64,000 nucleotides of DNA, taken from positions 32,188,838 through 32,252,837 of the forward strand of contig NC_049901.1 in NCBI RefSeq assembly GCF_001411555.2, given 5' to 3'. The notes beneath the pieces were generated by a model. It was not told the origin of the DNA, did no database searches, and saw only the letters and a program-made list of their open reading frames with translations. A program made the position numbers and the translations under genes. Below are positions 11,531 through 23,700 of the stretch, piece after piece. The stretch is from Juglans regia (taxonomy: Eukaryota; Streptophyta; Magnoliopsida; Fagales; Juglandaceae). Numbering within the stretch: the stretch's first letter is position 1; the number at the start of each line of letters is the position of its first letter.

Positions 11531-11567
11531 CCTTTTTGTGTTCTTGAGTTCCCACAGCTTCGAACTC

Positions 11568-11935
11568 CCTTGCCCCGTGATTCTTGTCTTGCAAACACTC
11601 TCATTTTCCCTTTCTCCTCTATTCTTCCACTATAACAATGGCCCAACGAAACATACCTCAGACCACTCTCACGGCCAGTCCCCTTTTGCCTCCTTTGCCC
11701 TGTGATTCTTGGCTTGCAAACCCCTTCCTTTTCCCTTTCTCCTCTATGCTTCCACTATAACAATGGCCTGGTGAAACGTACCTCACACCCCTACTCACGG
11801 CCAGTCCCTTTCTACCTCCCTTGCCCCGTGATTCTTGGCCTGCCTCATTTTCCCTTTGTCCTATATCCTTCCACTATGACAATGGCCAGCGAAATGTACC
11901 TCAAACCCCTACTCACTACTAGTCCTCTTCTAGTC
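11568..11935 (+). repeat. Three tandem copies of a ~125-bp unit at the aORF start
   Basis: Copies start at about 11568, 11692 and 11819 (periods 124 and 127). Each opens with CCTTGCCCCGTGATTCTTG, contains TTCCACTATxACAATGGCC and ends in CTCACxxCCAGTCC-like sequence. Each copy therefore carries a would-be ATG for the downstream extra ORF (near 11638, 11764 and 11882). Confidence 0.9.
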
Positions 11936-14560
11936 CAGAGTCTTCCTCCATGAAGGATATCCCTCATTTTTGAAAGCTTCGGGTGGTGCTCCACCATCAC
12001 CTCCAAGGATTTTTCAAATCTATGTAACTCTTACGGCATCCCAGATTCGATACTCCTTGAACTTCCCCGCAAGGGTGCTATTGATGAAGAAGGGTTTGCA
12101 GAGGAGGTTGCTTTACTTTTCTGTGCCCTCACGCACAGCCTAAGATTCCTTTTCTGCTGCCCAATATGCAATTTTCTTGATCTACTGGTGTTGGCCCCTG
12201 CACAACTTCGATCTCACGTGTGTATAGATCTTATTTGTTCTTGCAAGACTTGGAGCCCGCTCAGGAAGAATACCCAGACCTAACTGCCCGAGATTTCTTG
12301 ACATTTTATTCTTTGAGGAGTTCTCCAGGCAACATTTGAAGTTTCCAGCTCAAAGACCAGTGCTTGGCTCATTTTGAGACTCGCCATTCGAATGCCAAGC
12401 AATGGACAAGAAAGTTTTTCTTCGTTTATGGTGACGGTTGGGAATTTCCTCATTTAGCAGCTGAATGATGGTTTTCTATGTTAGAGCCACCTGGGGTAAG
12501 GTCCCAAATGACAAAGGTCTGGTAGCAGCCATACCTCCTTTGGAAATGGTCGCTGCCTGGGCAGCTGAACACGAGGATGAGATTTGGACCGAGGTCCTTC
12601 TGATGCATGCCAACATTGATCGCTTCTTGGTGATGCCCTACCTTCAAACATTCAGGGTCTCCTATTTTTAACTAAGGCCATCGCCCTGTCCCCCAAAAAA
12701 GGCCTTCCTCTGACTCTGCTTGAAGGCTCCCAGGAAGAGTCCTCGTCTTGCTACTACAGGTAACCACTACGGAGGATGTTGGGGAGCCAAAAAGGGTGTT
12801 GAGGATGTTGGGGATGGTGACTCCACTGCAGCTAACCAACCCTATAGCACCCTGCTTTCCACAACTTCCACTTGCCATCCTGTATGTCTTCTTCAGGTCT
12901 CGAGGACCTCGACAACTTGATGGGTCAAGCCTTTTTTGACCTGGCAACAACTTTCAACTTCAACCTTCCTTCTCAAAGGCTTGATTCAATAGCCAGTTTG
13001 GAGTATGAGTTCCCTAGTCTTGAGGCTTTTGATTTATTGGTGGAAGGCAGTGAGGTAAACTTAAATGTGGACGCCGTTTTTTTCTTTGGATCTCACAGAG
13101 TTGGAGACCTCAGGGGGCTCTTAAGGAAACCAGGGTGATCAGGTTGTCCAAGATGATGCCTTGGAGGGTGGCGATCAAGGCGGTGACCCTCCTTTTATCG
13201 AGGAGCTTCAAGAGGAGTGTGGGGTCAAAAGTTCAACTCCGCACTCATTACCCACTAGACTCTTCCACTTGACCAGGAGGCGAGCAGAGTGAAGATTGGA
13301 TTTCCATTCCTACTCCTTTTCCCTCTTCTTTTGGGGATGACATTGAGCCTTTTCTCTTAGAAGAGGTGTCTCCGCGAGGGACGCCGAGATTGAGGTGGTT
13401 GTCTTGGGGGATGTTGAAGCCATGGGCATCAATGTTGTTCGTCTGGTGGAGGACTTCAGTTAGGCTCCTTGGCCCTCGTCGCGGTCTTGGGTCAAGGGTT
13501 GATGGAGAGGAGCTGGAAAGGCCTCCCGCCCCCTCTAATCTTGCTAGGGATGAAACCGTTAGCAACATGGCTGGTCGACTACAGAATTTCTTGTCTGGGG
13601 TACAAGACTCTTTTCCTTTTTCTCTGATTTATTGTTACTGTTATTGCCATAGTCTTTCTCTTTTTCCTAATCTTTACTTTGCTTTCAGCTTTGTAGGATG
13701 TTGATGGTTTGGCGGCATGGATCATTGCAGATAGTGCCAATTTAGAGGATGAAGTTCGTTCTAGGCATGTTTTCGCTTTGTATACGAAGAGGGAATTCAC
13801 GAAATGGAAGACTGAGAGGGTGAAGTTGGAGGTTCTTCTCGAACACGCAGATGGTTATGCACACTCGTTGGTGGATGACTTAGAGATCCCTTGTGATGAA
13901 GTGCTTAACCTCCGCGATGAGCTTCGTCGTGCTAGGGAGGCTAGTGTTCAAAACAGTTATACACTGAGATTGTTAGAGTCAGAGCATGACTCCGCCCTTG
14001 CTCAACTTTCCCTTGTCAGGTGGGAGCTAGAGTTAGAGTGAGATTTTGCTCACACTCGACTCTGCGTCCTTAGGGAGGAGCTAAATTCTGTCTGCCAGGA
14101 GTTGTCTGGTTCCTAGCAGCTTTGTTTTGGACTTGGAGTGTAATTGGTGACTTTAGAGAAGGGTTTGTGGTGAGGAATACAAGAAGAATCACGCCGACAC
14201 ACTTCTTAAAATGGACACCAAACTGAAGAGGTGCACTAAGCAAGTGCCAAAGTTGGTGTCAAACTTGGCTGCTGGTAGGGAGGAGTTTGTTCGCCTATCC
14301 CTTTAGCTGACATATGTGGGACATCAGGGATCGTGCTTTTGGGTATGGATTTGGCACCGGAGTGTTGCTGCTTAGGTCACACTTGTTAGCCAAACCTTGC
14401 ATTGACTTGAGGCACCTAGACTTGGAGATGTTTAAGCCTAATGCGGCCTTGCCTCGATTTGTGGAGACATTTGGCCAAGATTCCATGCCCGATGCTTTTG
14501 ATGATTATCACCGGCCTTTGCCTTCCAGCGACCCTAGGGAACATTGTGAACAATTCTGTT
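11882..14560 (+). pseudogene. PF04195-type extra ORF (aORF), antisense in a Tat element
   Basis: Reading from ATG 11882, the frames give NSYGIPDSILLELP, then LAPAQL, then (after frame changes) KFFFVYGDGWEFP near 12411-12450. This is the signature of the plant putative gypsy-type transposon family (PF04195). Downstream, 13709-14041 is an acidic coiled-coil segment (KREFTKWKTERVKLEVLLEHA..., LRDELRRAREAS). 14314-14560 gives a GYGFGTG...DLRHLDLEMF tail typical of these proteins. Stops and frameshifts break it into at least five pieces. The host element's gag-pol is on the minus strand, so this ORF is antisense and downstream of pol, an arrangement known for some Tat-lineage elements. Its molecular role is unknown. 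Start choice is uncertain because the 5' region is triplicated. Confidence 0.75.
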
Positions 14561-14689
14561 CTTATTATGAACATTTAGCCAGTTTTGGCTTTTTATCGTT
14601 TCGCTCTTTGCTTTGATGTTATGAGGCATTTTCCCTTCATTCCATGCTTGATAGGATGTTTGACTTGTGCCTTGTTTACAGTGAGGGCT

Positions 14690-15580
14690 GCGTGGTCTCT
14701 TGACCTCCGTGCCCTTTTTCGTAGGCATTGTGAGTCTTTGAACTCATCATTGGCTTTTAAGTGGCATGTGGTCTTTTGACCTTCGTGCACTTTTTTTGGG
14801 CACCACAAGGCTTTGGACTCATCATTGGTTGACCTCCGCACCCTTTTATGTGGCACTATGAGTCTTTGGACTCGTCATTGGTGTTTAAGGGTTGCATGGT
14901 CTCTTGACTTCCATGGCCTTTTTCGTGGGCACCTCGAGTCTTTGGACTCATCATTCGTGTTTGAGGGTTGTGTGCTATCGTGACCTCCGCACCCTTTTTC
15001 ATGGGCACCATGAGTTTTTGGACTCATCATTGATGTTTAAGGGTCTCGTGATCTTCTGACCTCTACGCCCTTTTTTGTGCACACTGCTAGTTTTTGGACT
15101 CGACTCGTCATTGGTGTTTAAAGGTCACGTGGTCTCTTGACCTCCTAGACTTTTTTCGAGGGCACCACAAATCTTTGGACTAGTCATTTGTGTCTAAGGG
15201 TCTTGTGGTCTTTTCACTCCATGCCCTTCTTTGACGGCATCGCGAGTCTTTGGACTCGTCATTGGTGTTTAAGAGTCGTGTGGTCTCTTAACCTTCACAC
15301 CATTTTTCGAGGGCACCGCGAGTTTTTGGACTCTTCATTGGTGTTTAAGGGTCGCATTGTCTCTTGACCTCCTCGCCCTTTTTTTAGGGCAGCACGAGTC
15401 TTTGGACTCGTCATTGGTGTTTAAGGGTCTCATCGTGGGCGTCACTAGTTTTTGGACTCGTCATTGGTGTTTTAGAATTGCGTGCTATCATGAACTCTGC
15501 ACCCTTTTTCGTGCGCACCATGACTCTTTGGACTCGTCATTGATGTTTAACGGTTGCGTGGTCTCTTGACCTCCTCGCCC
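14690..15580 (+). repeat. Tandem array, ~75-bp unit, about 12 copies
   Basis: The unit reads roughly GGTCTCTTGACCTCC, GCCCTTTTTCGTGGGCACC, GAGTCTTTGGACTCGTCATTGGTGTTTAAGGG. About 12 diverged copies run head to tail, some with internal deletions (near 14825 and 15430). The array lies between pol and the antisense ORF of the Tat element, the hypervariable part of Tat elements where arrays often arise. Within each unit GAGTC...GACTC forms a small inverted repeat. Frames through the array are not genes. Confidence 0.92.
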
Positions 15581-18580
15581 ATTTGGAGTCCTGAGTGCGC
15601 ACACAGGAAAGAACACATAAAATACCACTTTGTTTCCAAAGTGGGTACACTCATATCATGTTGGTACCAACCATATCATGTGAACCAGTATCATCATATC
15701 AGAACCATATGTAGAATCATAATCAAAATCGATAAGTATGCCAAATGTTTTTCAAATCCATATTGATAAGTGTTATTTTTATGTGATTTTTATCACTCTT
15801 TTATCTATGAAAAATATCATTTTCCCTTCAATACTATTGATTTTATTTTATTTCTATATATTTTTATTTATTTTCTTGGATTTGAAGGAATGAGAAGATT
15901 TAGTACAAAATGAGATCATTTGGTATAAAAGAAGAGGCTACGGATCCAGACCGATGAGAGGCAACAAGATCTGAAGAGAGCCGATAAGATTTGGGCGAGA
16001 AGTCTTGTGCCGTGGGCAGCAAAGAGATCTTTCTCACCCAAAGGCGAAAAGATTTACCTCTCGGTATGTAACGCCCGTCCTTGTGGTGGGACATTTTACA
16101 AAATATTTTTATAAAGGACGACGGGAATTACCGTCCGATTTAAAACTTTTCACTTGTATACCCAGGGTGCGAGACTCCACGTTTATAAATTAAAATATGC
16201 TTTGACAATAAAAGAGGTTTACAACGGAAAACATAAATCTTATAATAAAAGGCCTCTCGCACGTTTAAAACTCATGCCTAGACTTCCGTGCTCTTCCCCA
16301 TGGGCCGTGTCCGTCCTGATCATGCAGTTCCTATGGGGGGAGGGACATGCATAAAAACTAAAATGAGTCGAAGACTCGTAAGCATTATCTCATACAGTTA
16401 AAATATAACAATATAGGTTTTCATTCATGCATTCATCACTCGTACATACTATTACGTGCGTGCATACGTGTTATACGTGCGTTCGTTTGAAAACTTCACT
16501 GGACGGGATTTTTCTCTTTTAAACATGGGCATCCTTTTCGTAAAACATTTCTCCCGTCAGTGCCTTCATTTCTTCAAGAGTTTGTGTATGTTTACGTGCA
16601 TACGTGTGTTCTTTTGAAAATGTCACTGGACGAGGTTTTTACTTTCAAAAGGCTTTCCTTCCTTTAAAACGTGTCCCCCGTCTATGCCTTCATTTCTTAA
16701 AGGTTCGTGCATTCGTGCGTTCATACATACATGCATTCATCCATTCATTCTTATCACTTTCATAGGTCAGTACATACTGTTACGCCCCGTGTGTATAGGG
16801 TTAGCGGTCTTCCTTTGGACGTAGATTCCACCCGTGGCCACGGGTTGGGAATCCCTTTCATAGGAGGCAGCACTAGGTGTACTTCCAGTACTATTTACCC
16901 GGCATTGCAATCTGCTCATTCATTGGTACCCATTCATGTGGCCGTTACGTATCTTCATACATTTCATGCTTTCATTTCTTTCTTGCTTTTCATTCGTTCA
17001 TTCTTTTCCTTCATTCATTCATGTCAGCTTGAAAGAGCAGCTTTCACTCAATTCATTCTTTCATTTAACAATCCTTTCTTTTCATGAGAAAACATTTATT
17101 TTCATGAGAAAATATCGTTTGGGGCGTAAGCCCGAAAATGGTCTTTTCCTTTTTCGGTTCATTTCAGTCCTATCCTTTCTTTAACAGTTCGTTCGTGAAA
17201 ATGTCATTTAAGAACATACATGGGCTTAAACGTAAGCTTTCATGGCATCCCATAAGCGTCACCTTGACCGTCGTCAATCATGGCATCCACGAGCATCACC
17301 CGGTGGCGCACATGAAAGCGTCGGTTCGTAGGATCCATAAAAGCATACGTTGTCATGCCTTTCATGCTTTTTCATCAGTTTATGGATTTTCTTAGAAAAT
17401 ACATACAATAGATACAGCGTATAGTGATCTATTCACATGCGTACAATTAATACTTTGGTTACGTAAACAGGGGCTGCCAAGGAGGGGCCGTACATACTTA
17501 TACCTTTGAACAATTAGCATTTTCTTTCTTAAAACGTCTTTCGTTTCTTTTCATGAGCATCTTAAAGGTAAAGCGTTTCTTGTATACTGGAAAACTCTAG
17601 AAGAGTATGAACGTAACACTTACCTAGACTCCATGCTATTTGCATATCATGCAGTCCATTCATGTGCTTGTCAGATGGCAACCTACATACATACACATAC
17701 CTTAGCGTCATTCTCTATCTAATGCATAAGCAACTTGAACTATAATTAAAACTATACTATACTTGAAACACTTTCCTTCTATCCCATGCACTTACGTGCC
17801 CTTTACTATGTTAAACCCTTCGGGGACCACTTACGGTCACCACATGTTCCAACTCAAAGTCTTGCCTCCAGTGCTCATCCACTAAAGTGAACCCATGATT
17901 GACCTTAGGATTAAGACACTAAGACATTCGTCTTATTCTTCTTACAACCACATTCCGATGCATGATTCTGACCGATAGAATCACGCATCCCAATCCTAGA
18001 TAACGTGCCCGTCACTACCTTCATGCATCTTAGCCCACACTAAATCCTCATTCCCATCTATACAAGCCACACGGCTCTAAGACAACTCTGAGACTTAAGC
18101 ACCGTGCAACTATGCTCATGACAGATTACCCATTACATATGGTGAATCCGTCCGACACATGTGTCTCACCATGTTACACATGTACCTTACTCCTTTATCA
18201 CCTAAGATCAACATATAACATGTTGATCACCTGCTCGTAGGGACAAGTGCCATACTCCAATTCCAGCCTTCTCTTAACCCGAGTAGCATGACCCTTCATG
18301 CTACCTGTCCTTTTTGACAGTTCATCCCAACATTTAACACGACAAGACCCCATTCACCACTACGCCTTATGTCACGTCATATAGCTCGAGATTGCTCAAA
18401 GGCTACACTAACATTGTCGCGTTACCCAACATTGTACTATGCCAACTCCTAACTCATCACGAGTACGATTCCTCATGTACTCCTGTCATACCATGACACC
18501 TCATCACGTTCCCGTTACGTCACTCCTACACTCTAACATTTCACCCGTCATAAGCGTGACTGCCAATAACCACGTCACTT

Positions 18581-18770
18581 CATGACATTGCCCAGTCATG
18601 CTTCCGCTGCATACTCTTACACTTGTTCCGTTACTTCGCCCGTCACAAGCACAACTGTCAGTAGTCATGTCATTTCATGACATTCCTCAGTCATGCTTCC
18701 GCTGCGCACTCTTATACTTGTTCTGCTACTTCACGCCTATTCCTAGCCATAAGTCCATCACGGTGACACT
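18581..18770. repeat. 95-bp tandem duplication in LTR W
   Basis: CATGACATTGCCCAGTCATG at 18581 recurs as CATGACATTCCTCAGTCATG at 18676. Both are followed by CTTCCGCTGC, ACTCTTA and ACTTGTTC-type sequence. There are two copies with a 95-bp period. Confidence 0.75.
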
Positions 18771-18914
18771 TGCCACCTCAAGACTATAGGCTACGCCATA
18801 ACTACTTAGGGACATTGTTCCACAGCTCCCGACACTATCCATCATGTTCCACGCCCATAAATCACATAACCATACTTATTTCTGTGACACGCCACACGGC
18901 ATATCGTGCACCTT

Positions 18915-19330
18915 ATGGAGTACATCCCATGCGTACTCTATTCTCACATGCTATGCCACATCATCACTATGGTGTACGCATCATATAGTACATCACTCCA
19001 TCACATGGAGTACATTCCACTTGTACTTCATTTACATATGCTCTATCACCACTATGGCATACCAGCCATATGGTGCATCACTATACCACATGGAGTACAC
19101 TCCATGTGCACTCCATTCACCTGCATTACGCCACATCACCATTAAGGCATACTCACCATATGGTGCATCGTCCACCACATAGAGTACATTCCACATGTAC
19201 TCCCCATGTATACAACATGCCACATCACCATTATGGCTTACTCGCCATATGGTGCATCACCCCGTCATACGGAGTACATTCCATATGTACTCCCTTCATA
19301 TACCATGCCTCACACAGAGTACACTCAGCG
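18915..19330. repeat. ~88-bp tandem repeat in LTR W, about 4.5 copies
   Basis: The motif ATGGAGTACATTCCA occurs near 18915, 19005, 19090, 19179 and 19269 (spacings 85-90 bp). Each is followed by a TGTACTC arm, CATGCCACATCACCA and CATATGGTGCATCA. GAGTACA...TGTACTC makes an inverted repeat in each unit. Weaker single units recur near 19315 and 19410. Overlapping frames here are repeat artefacts. Confidence 0.85.
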
Positions 19331-19959
19331 TGTACTCTTCCTGTTCCACACTACGTCAGGAGGGTATATTTTACATATACTCTCCTTGTCACACATTACG
19401 CCACACACAAAGTACACCCAACGTGTACTATTCCCATTCCATTTGCCACGTCACCAATACAGCACATATTCCCCAACCACACTACATGGCACAGTCCACA
19501 ACACTTCCCATCTACACCCAACACATCACATCGCACTACGCGGCACAATGCACCTCCATACAACACAGATATGCCCAACACTTCACTACATAGAATGCCC
19601 AACACTTCGTTACACAACACCACATCACAATACCAACAGCACAGTCCACAACCTAGTCAACTAATCAATATCTAACATAAATACGAGGGATAGAGTGTTA
19701 TACCATCGACCGGATAACCCGTGCGTTGCTTGTTGACCGTCATAGCCGATGATGTCGGAAGTGTCGTACATGGCGGCTAACCCACGTACGTTAACTGTTT
19801 AGGTGTTTGGATAGCTAGGTGTGGTCTTAGAAGGGCTCGTGGTGGCCTTGTGATGGTGGCAAGGAGCATAACACGGCGGATCTAGTCGTGTACAGTGGTG
19901 GTCAGCCACGCGTAGTGGCTGTCCATCACATGCAGTGACTACTCACCACATAAAGTGGT

Positions 19960-20770
19960 GGTTTGGACCTAGGGCTCGGCTAAGGGAGGTGCGGTGGATC
20001 TCGTGGTGGTGTCGAGGTAGCGCCACGGTGGCTCACGGTGGTGGTTCAAGGCTGTGAAGTGGATGAGAGGCTGTGGGAGAGTGAGAGAGAGTGTGCATGC
20101 GTGAGTGGCAGATTGGGGCTGTAGGTGGTTGGGATGGCTTGGTGGTGGCTTGAGGAGGCCGAAGGTGGCGGTCATCTGTCGTGGGTGGCGGTGCACGGTG
20201 TGCAACCTGTGCGTGTGAAGAGTGGAAACCCGTGTGGTGGAGAAGGGCTTCTGGCCACGGGTCATGTGGAGGAGGTCCATGGCGTCGCTTGGTGGTCGTG
20301 GGTGCAGCGTACGGTGGCGCTAGATGCCGCGCACAGTGAAGCCGTGTTGGGTCTCCTTGTGCATGCATGTGTGCGACTGAGAGGGAAAGTGGCTGCATGG
20401 GAGGTGCTGAGTTCGCTGGGGAGTGGTGGCCGGTGGCAGAGGAAGCTGCCATGGAGGTGGTAGCGCTGGAGGACGGCGCACGGCGGCGCTACGTGCACCA
20501 AGCCCATTCGGGCTGTGTACTTCCAGCGGGGAGAAAGGGAGAGCGTGAGAGAGAGAGGCTGGGTTGGTTGAACTCGCCGGCGCGAGGTGGAGCTGGTGGT
20601 GCCGACGGTGAGGACTGGCGACGCACGGCGGTGCTGGGTTGTGCATTGGAGGCTTCGGCATGGAGAGGGAAGCCGCATACTGCGTATGCTTGGGAAAGGG
20701 AGGAGAGAGAGGGAGCTGAGGGAAAAGTGAGGGGGGTCTGGGTTTTTAACCCAGTCCCTTCGTCTGGGGA
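19960..20770. other. GC-rich block of LTR W (open in several frames by composition)
   Basis: This block is rich in GGTGG, GCGG and GAGAGAGAGA and sits between AT-rich flanks. Several overlapping frames on both strands stay open (for example 20033-20452 and 20320-20661 minus, 20367-20801 plus). None has a domain, a consistent codon pattern or a partner copy. Similar GC-rich GAGA-bearing blocks occur at the same place in LTR M (23570-24480) and in the LTR at 45297 (46960-47480), so it is an LTR regulatory or leader region rather than a gene. Confidence 0.6.
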
Positions 20771-23700
20771 TCTACACAACGATCTAACGACGAGGGATTA
20801 AAACACTGATTTGAAAATGCGTAAAACATTAACTTAATTAAAAGTGCTTAGAGGAATTAAGGTAGAATATTATTTTAAACTAACTTTAGTTTATAAAATA
20901 ATATTCTTCATCATTAATAAAATGATGAAGTCTCACTTAACATATTAAAGAGAATAAAACCATTTAATTAATAAAAGCTTTCAACATAATTTAAATCTCA
21001 TAATATCTTAAATAATTGAAATCATTTTAATAATATTATTAAAATGATTTCCGACGATTATAATATTTTTGGAGCTCTTCAAGAATATTATGATTAGTGT
21101 ATTTAAGATCAATCTTAATTCAATAATACTGAAAATACTCCTTATAAATATTTCCAGCATATTTAAAACACTAGCGTGCCCTAGAAGTCACACGATATCT
21201 TTCGAGACACGCCATTATGGTTCGACACGCATAACGTGGCTTGCAGTCGCTAGTGAGAAGGGCAGATGATCACATAATCTCTGTCTTCGGGATTTGCTTA
21301 CGTCATAAAGACGAAACATACATCAGAAAGAAGAAGCGTACGTAAGAAGGAAGGAGCAAGGTATTACACAGTAGGCAAGGAGCCTTGCAACCAAAAGGCG
21401 CAACCAGAACTACGAAGATTTGGCGACAAGGCTCTAGGCGGTTAGATTGGGCAACTAGTCTAAACGACCAACTTAAAAGACCAACCTAAACAACATCATG
21501 GGAAACAACTAGAAAAGGCAAGATGAGTCTTTGATCTTGGTCGGGAGTCTTTCAACTCGTTAGGCGAGAAGAGGGTCGTGTGGTATTTGTGACCTCCACG
21601 CCCGCCAGTTATATTCAGCGCACATGGCATCTACCAGGTGGGACCCTTCCGAGTTCTGCAATTAATCTATTGACGACCAAATCCTCCCGAACTCTACAAT
21701 TCAAGCAGCATATCACTGAATCTTCCATTTTAGATAATTCTGATATTCTTGGGATAATTTCATTTTATGTTAACATCTAGCTCGAGAAACTATTTTCCAT
21801 ATTTTTGGCTAGATTGTAGCTGCATTTATTTTGTTTCCAGATTTGAGTTTTGACAACTATTTTATCTCGTCTTGTGGAATGAATAGGGAGTCTGGGTTCT
21901 TAATCTTAGTCTTAGTTTTGAGTTCGTTTAAGAGTTTGAGTTTATGTTTCGATTGGTCAAAATTTATTCTTGAAGTGTTCTTTCAAGGAGGCAAATCTAG
22001 GGGAGCAGAGGCGAGAGCTGCATGCTTCATCAACTAACTCCAGTGAAGAACACCATGTTATTCATTTTCTTTTTAATTTCATTATGATCTAATGCTATTT
22101 TCTAGAGCTTTGATGTAGCCTAGCATTGAACACATAGTTTTTTAATTTTCAATATTTCCATGATTGAATGTTTATTCTTTGATTTTAATGTTTACAATTC
22201 TCTTGCTAACTATTGTTTAATCTTTTGGATTGCAATGAGATCGAGACGTGATTTGTGATTAAAACTCTAGAATTAAACACTATTAGTTGAGTGAAAGCAG
22301 AGATACTTTAACGCGACTAGTATGATTTTCAAGAAAAATCCAAAGAACTTAATGAGTCTGCAATTAGTTAAATTCACACAGAGATATGGAGTTATTAGTT
22401 GGAGATATTTTTGGTATTGTTCGAAATAAAATATTGAATAATTAACGGATTTTATCATCAACTTGGGATAATTGGGATTCCATAACAAGGAAGAATAAAC
22501 TGTGTGAGATTTGTTAGGTGAAGTCAAATGTTCTAGATTTATTCTTATTATTTTTAAAATCTTAATTTTAATGTTCTTTTCTTTAGTTTAATTTATATAA
22601 ACCATTCTTCAAATTTTGGTTTTCCAAATAGTAATTAATTTATTCATTTTCAATACTTAATAGCATAATTATTTCTTGTAGGTTCGATTACTGTTTTTTT
22701 TTTTTTAAACACTTTGTTACTTGTTACAATTATGGGTACTTGCAAAAATATTTTTATGCGAACATATATCATATCAAACCACTTGCCGAAACACATTCAT
22801 ATCACATGTATAAAAATCTAAATTTTCATATTCGCTCTTTTGTACATTACAGAAACATGTCAAATATTGCTCATGTACACACTATTCATGTCAAAAATAA
22901 TTCTCTTTCATTGAGATTTTCGCGAGTGAATGCAAAACTCATATACTGAAGTTGTTTTCACGTTTTCTTTAAAAACATATCTTGCACGTTTTACAAACCA
23001 ACCTCAATTCATTTTCCTTTTCATGCAAATAAAGAATAGGAACTCTGCTTACCTGGACTTCTTAAATTTTTTGAGTTTTTCCACAATAGGGCCAAACGAA
23101 AATCGATTGTCACCTATAAGATTATCACATAAATTCCATAAACTTCCAATTTAACAGATATTTCAATACTTAAACCCGAAACACTTAATAACCTACTATC
23201 TTAAAAAAAATCTAACATTCTCGTAACCCAATGATGTCAACAATTCTCGAATACATCGATTTTCATTAAATTTCACCTACTACTTGATTAAATTTTAAAA
23301 TTATTCTCCACCCCCACTCAACTAATTTCTATCACCATAATATCATCATAATTATAAGACAATTTTATCCCAATCCAACTGAGGTCCTCCATAAAAATAA
23401 ACCCATCTCAAATCTAAATTCCAAACCCTCATGCCTTGACTTATTACTTTGAGAGTAAAAATGTAATATCATGACCTAACATTCCCTATCAAAACTATAC
23501 GTAACATGCAAAATTACCTTTCTAAAGGAAAATTGAATCGTAATAGAAGGGAAACTGTGCGACAGAGGCGTTGCACTCCACGAGAGAGAGCTGCCCCTGA
23601 CAGCAGACTAAGTGGTGCGGTGAAGATGCTGTCGAGCTAAATGGCTGGGCACGGGAGAGCGAGAGAAGCCAAGTGATGAGAGAAAGAGAGTCCAAGAGAA

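Larger units (their letters stand above)
16067..21368 (-). mobile_element. LTR W: giant solo LTR, 5302 bp, minus strand
   Basis: The plus strand starts TGTAACGCCCGTCC and ends GGTATTACA, near-perfect inverted ends (TGTAACGCC versus TGTAATACC). Flanks are CGGTA (16062-16066) and CAGTA (21369-21373), four of five matching. Minus orientation is inferred from AGGTAAGT on the minus strand at about 17618-17625 and from the GC-rich block (19960-20770) lying on the U3 side. Inside are tandem repeats (18581-18770, 18915-19320) and no retroviral domain. The long frames in the GC-rich block are compositional. Confidence 0.8.
15764..22764 (+). mobile_element. LTR Y: plus-strand solo LTR, split by LTR W
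   Basis: Starts TGATAAGTGTTATTTTTATG at 15764, a familiar plant LTR start. It ends TGTAGGTTCGATTACTG..., GGTACTTGCAAAAATATTTTTATGCGAACA at 22764, which is a familiar plant LTR end. Flanks are CATAT (15759-15763) and TATAT (22765-22769), four of five matching. The LTR W insertion (16067-21368) splits it, and the joined length is about 1.7 kb. No internal coding region is present, so it is a solo LTR. It includes one stray unit similar to the 75-bp array (21543-21604). Confidence 0.6.

Noticed and set aside
14690..15580. Regular repeat checked as a CRISPR-like array
   Set aside because: No constant repeat with unique spacers; the whole 75-bp unit is repeated, and the genome is a plant nucleus.
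18598..19675. ORFs up to 201 residues rich in His, Tyr, Thr and Pro
   Set aside because: Generated by the 88-bp and 95-bp tandem repeats of LTR W; the repeat period, not codon use, keeps them open.
19970..20801. Several long overlapping ORFs on both strands in GC-rich sequence
   Set aside because: They overlap in many frames, have proline/serine/threonine-rich composition and no domain, and lie inside an LTR. Openness is due to low AT content.
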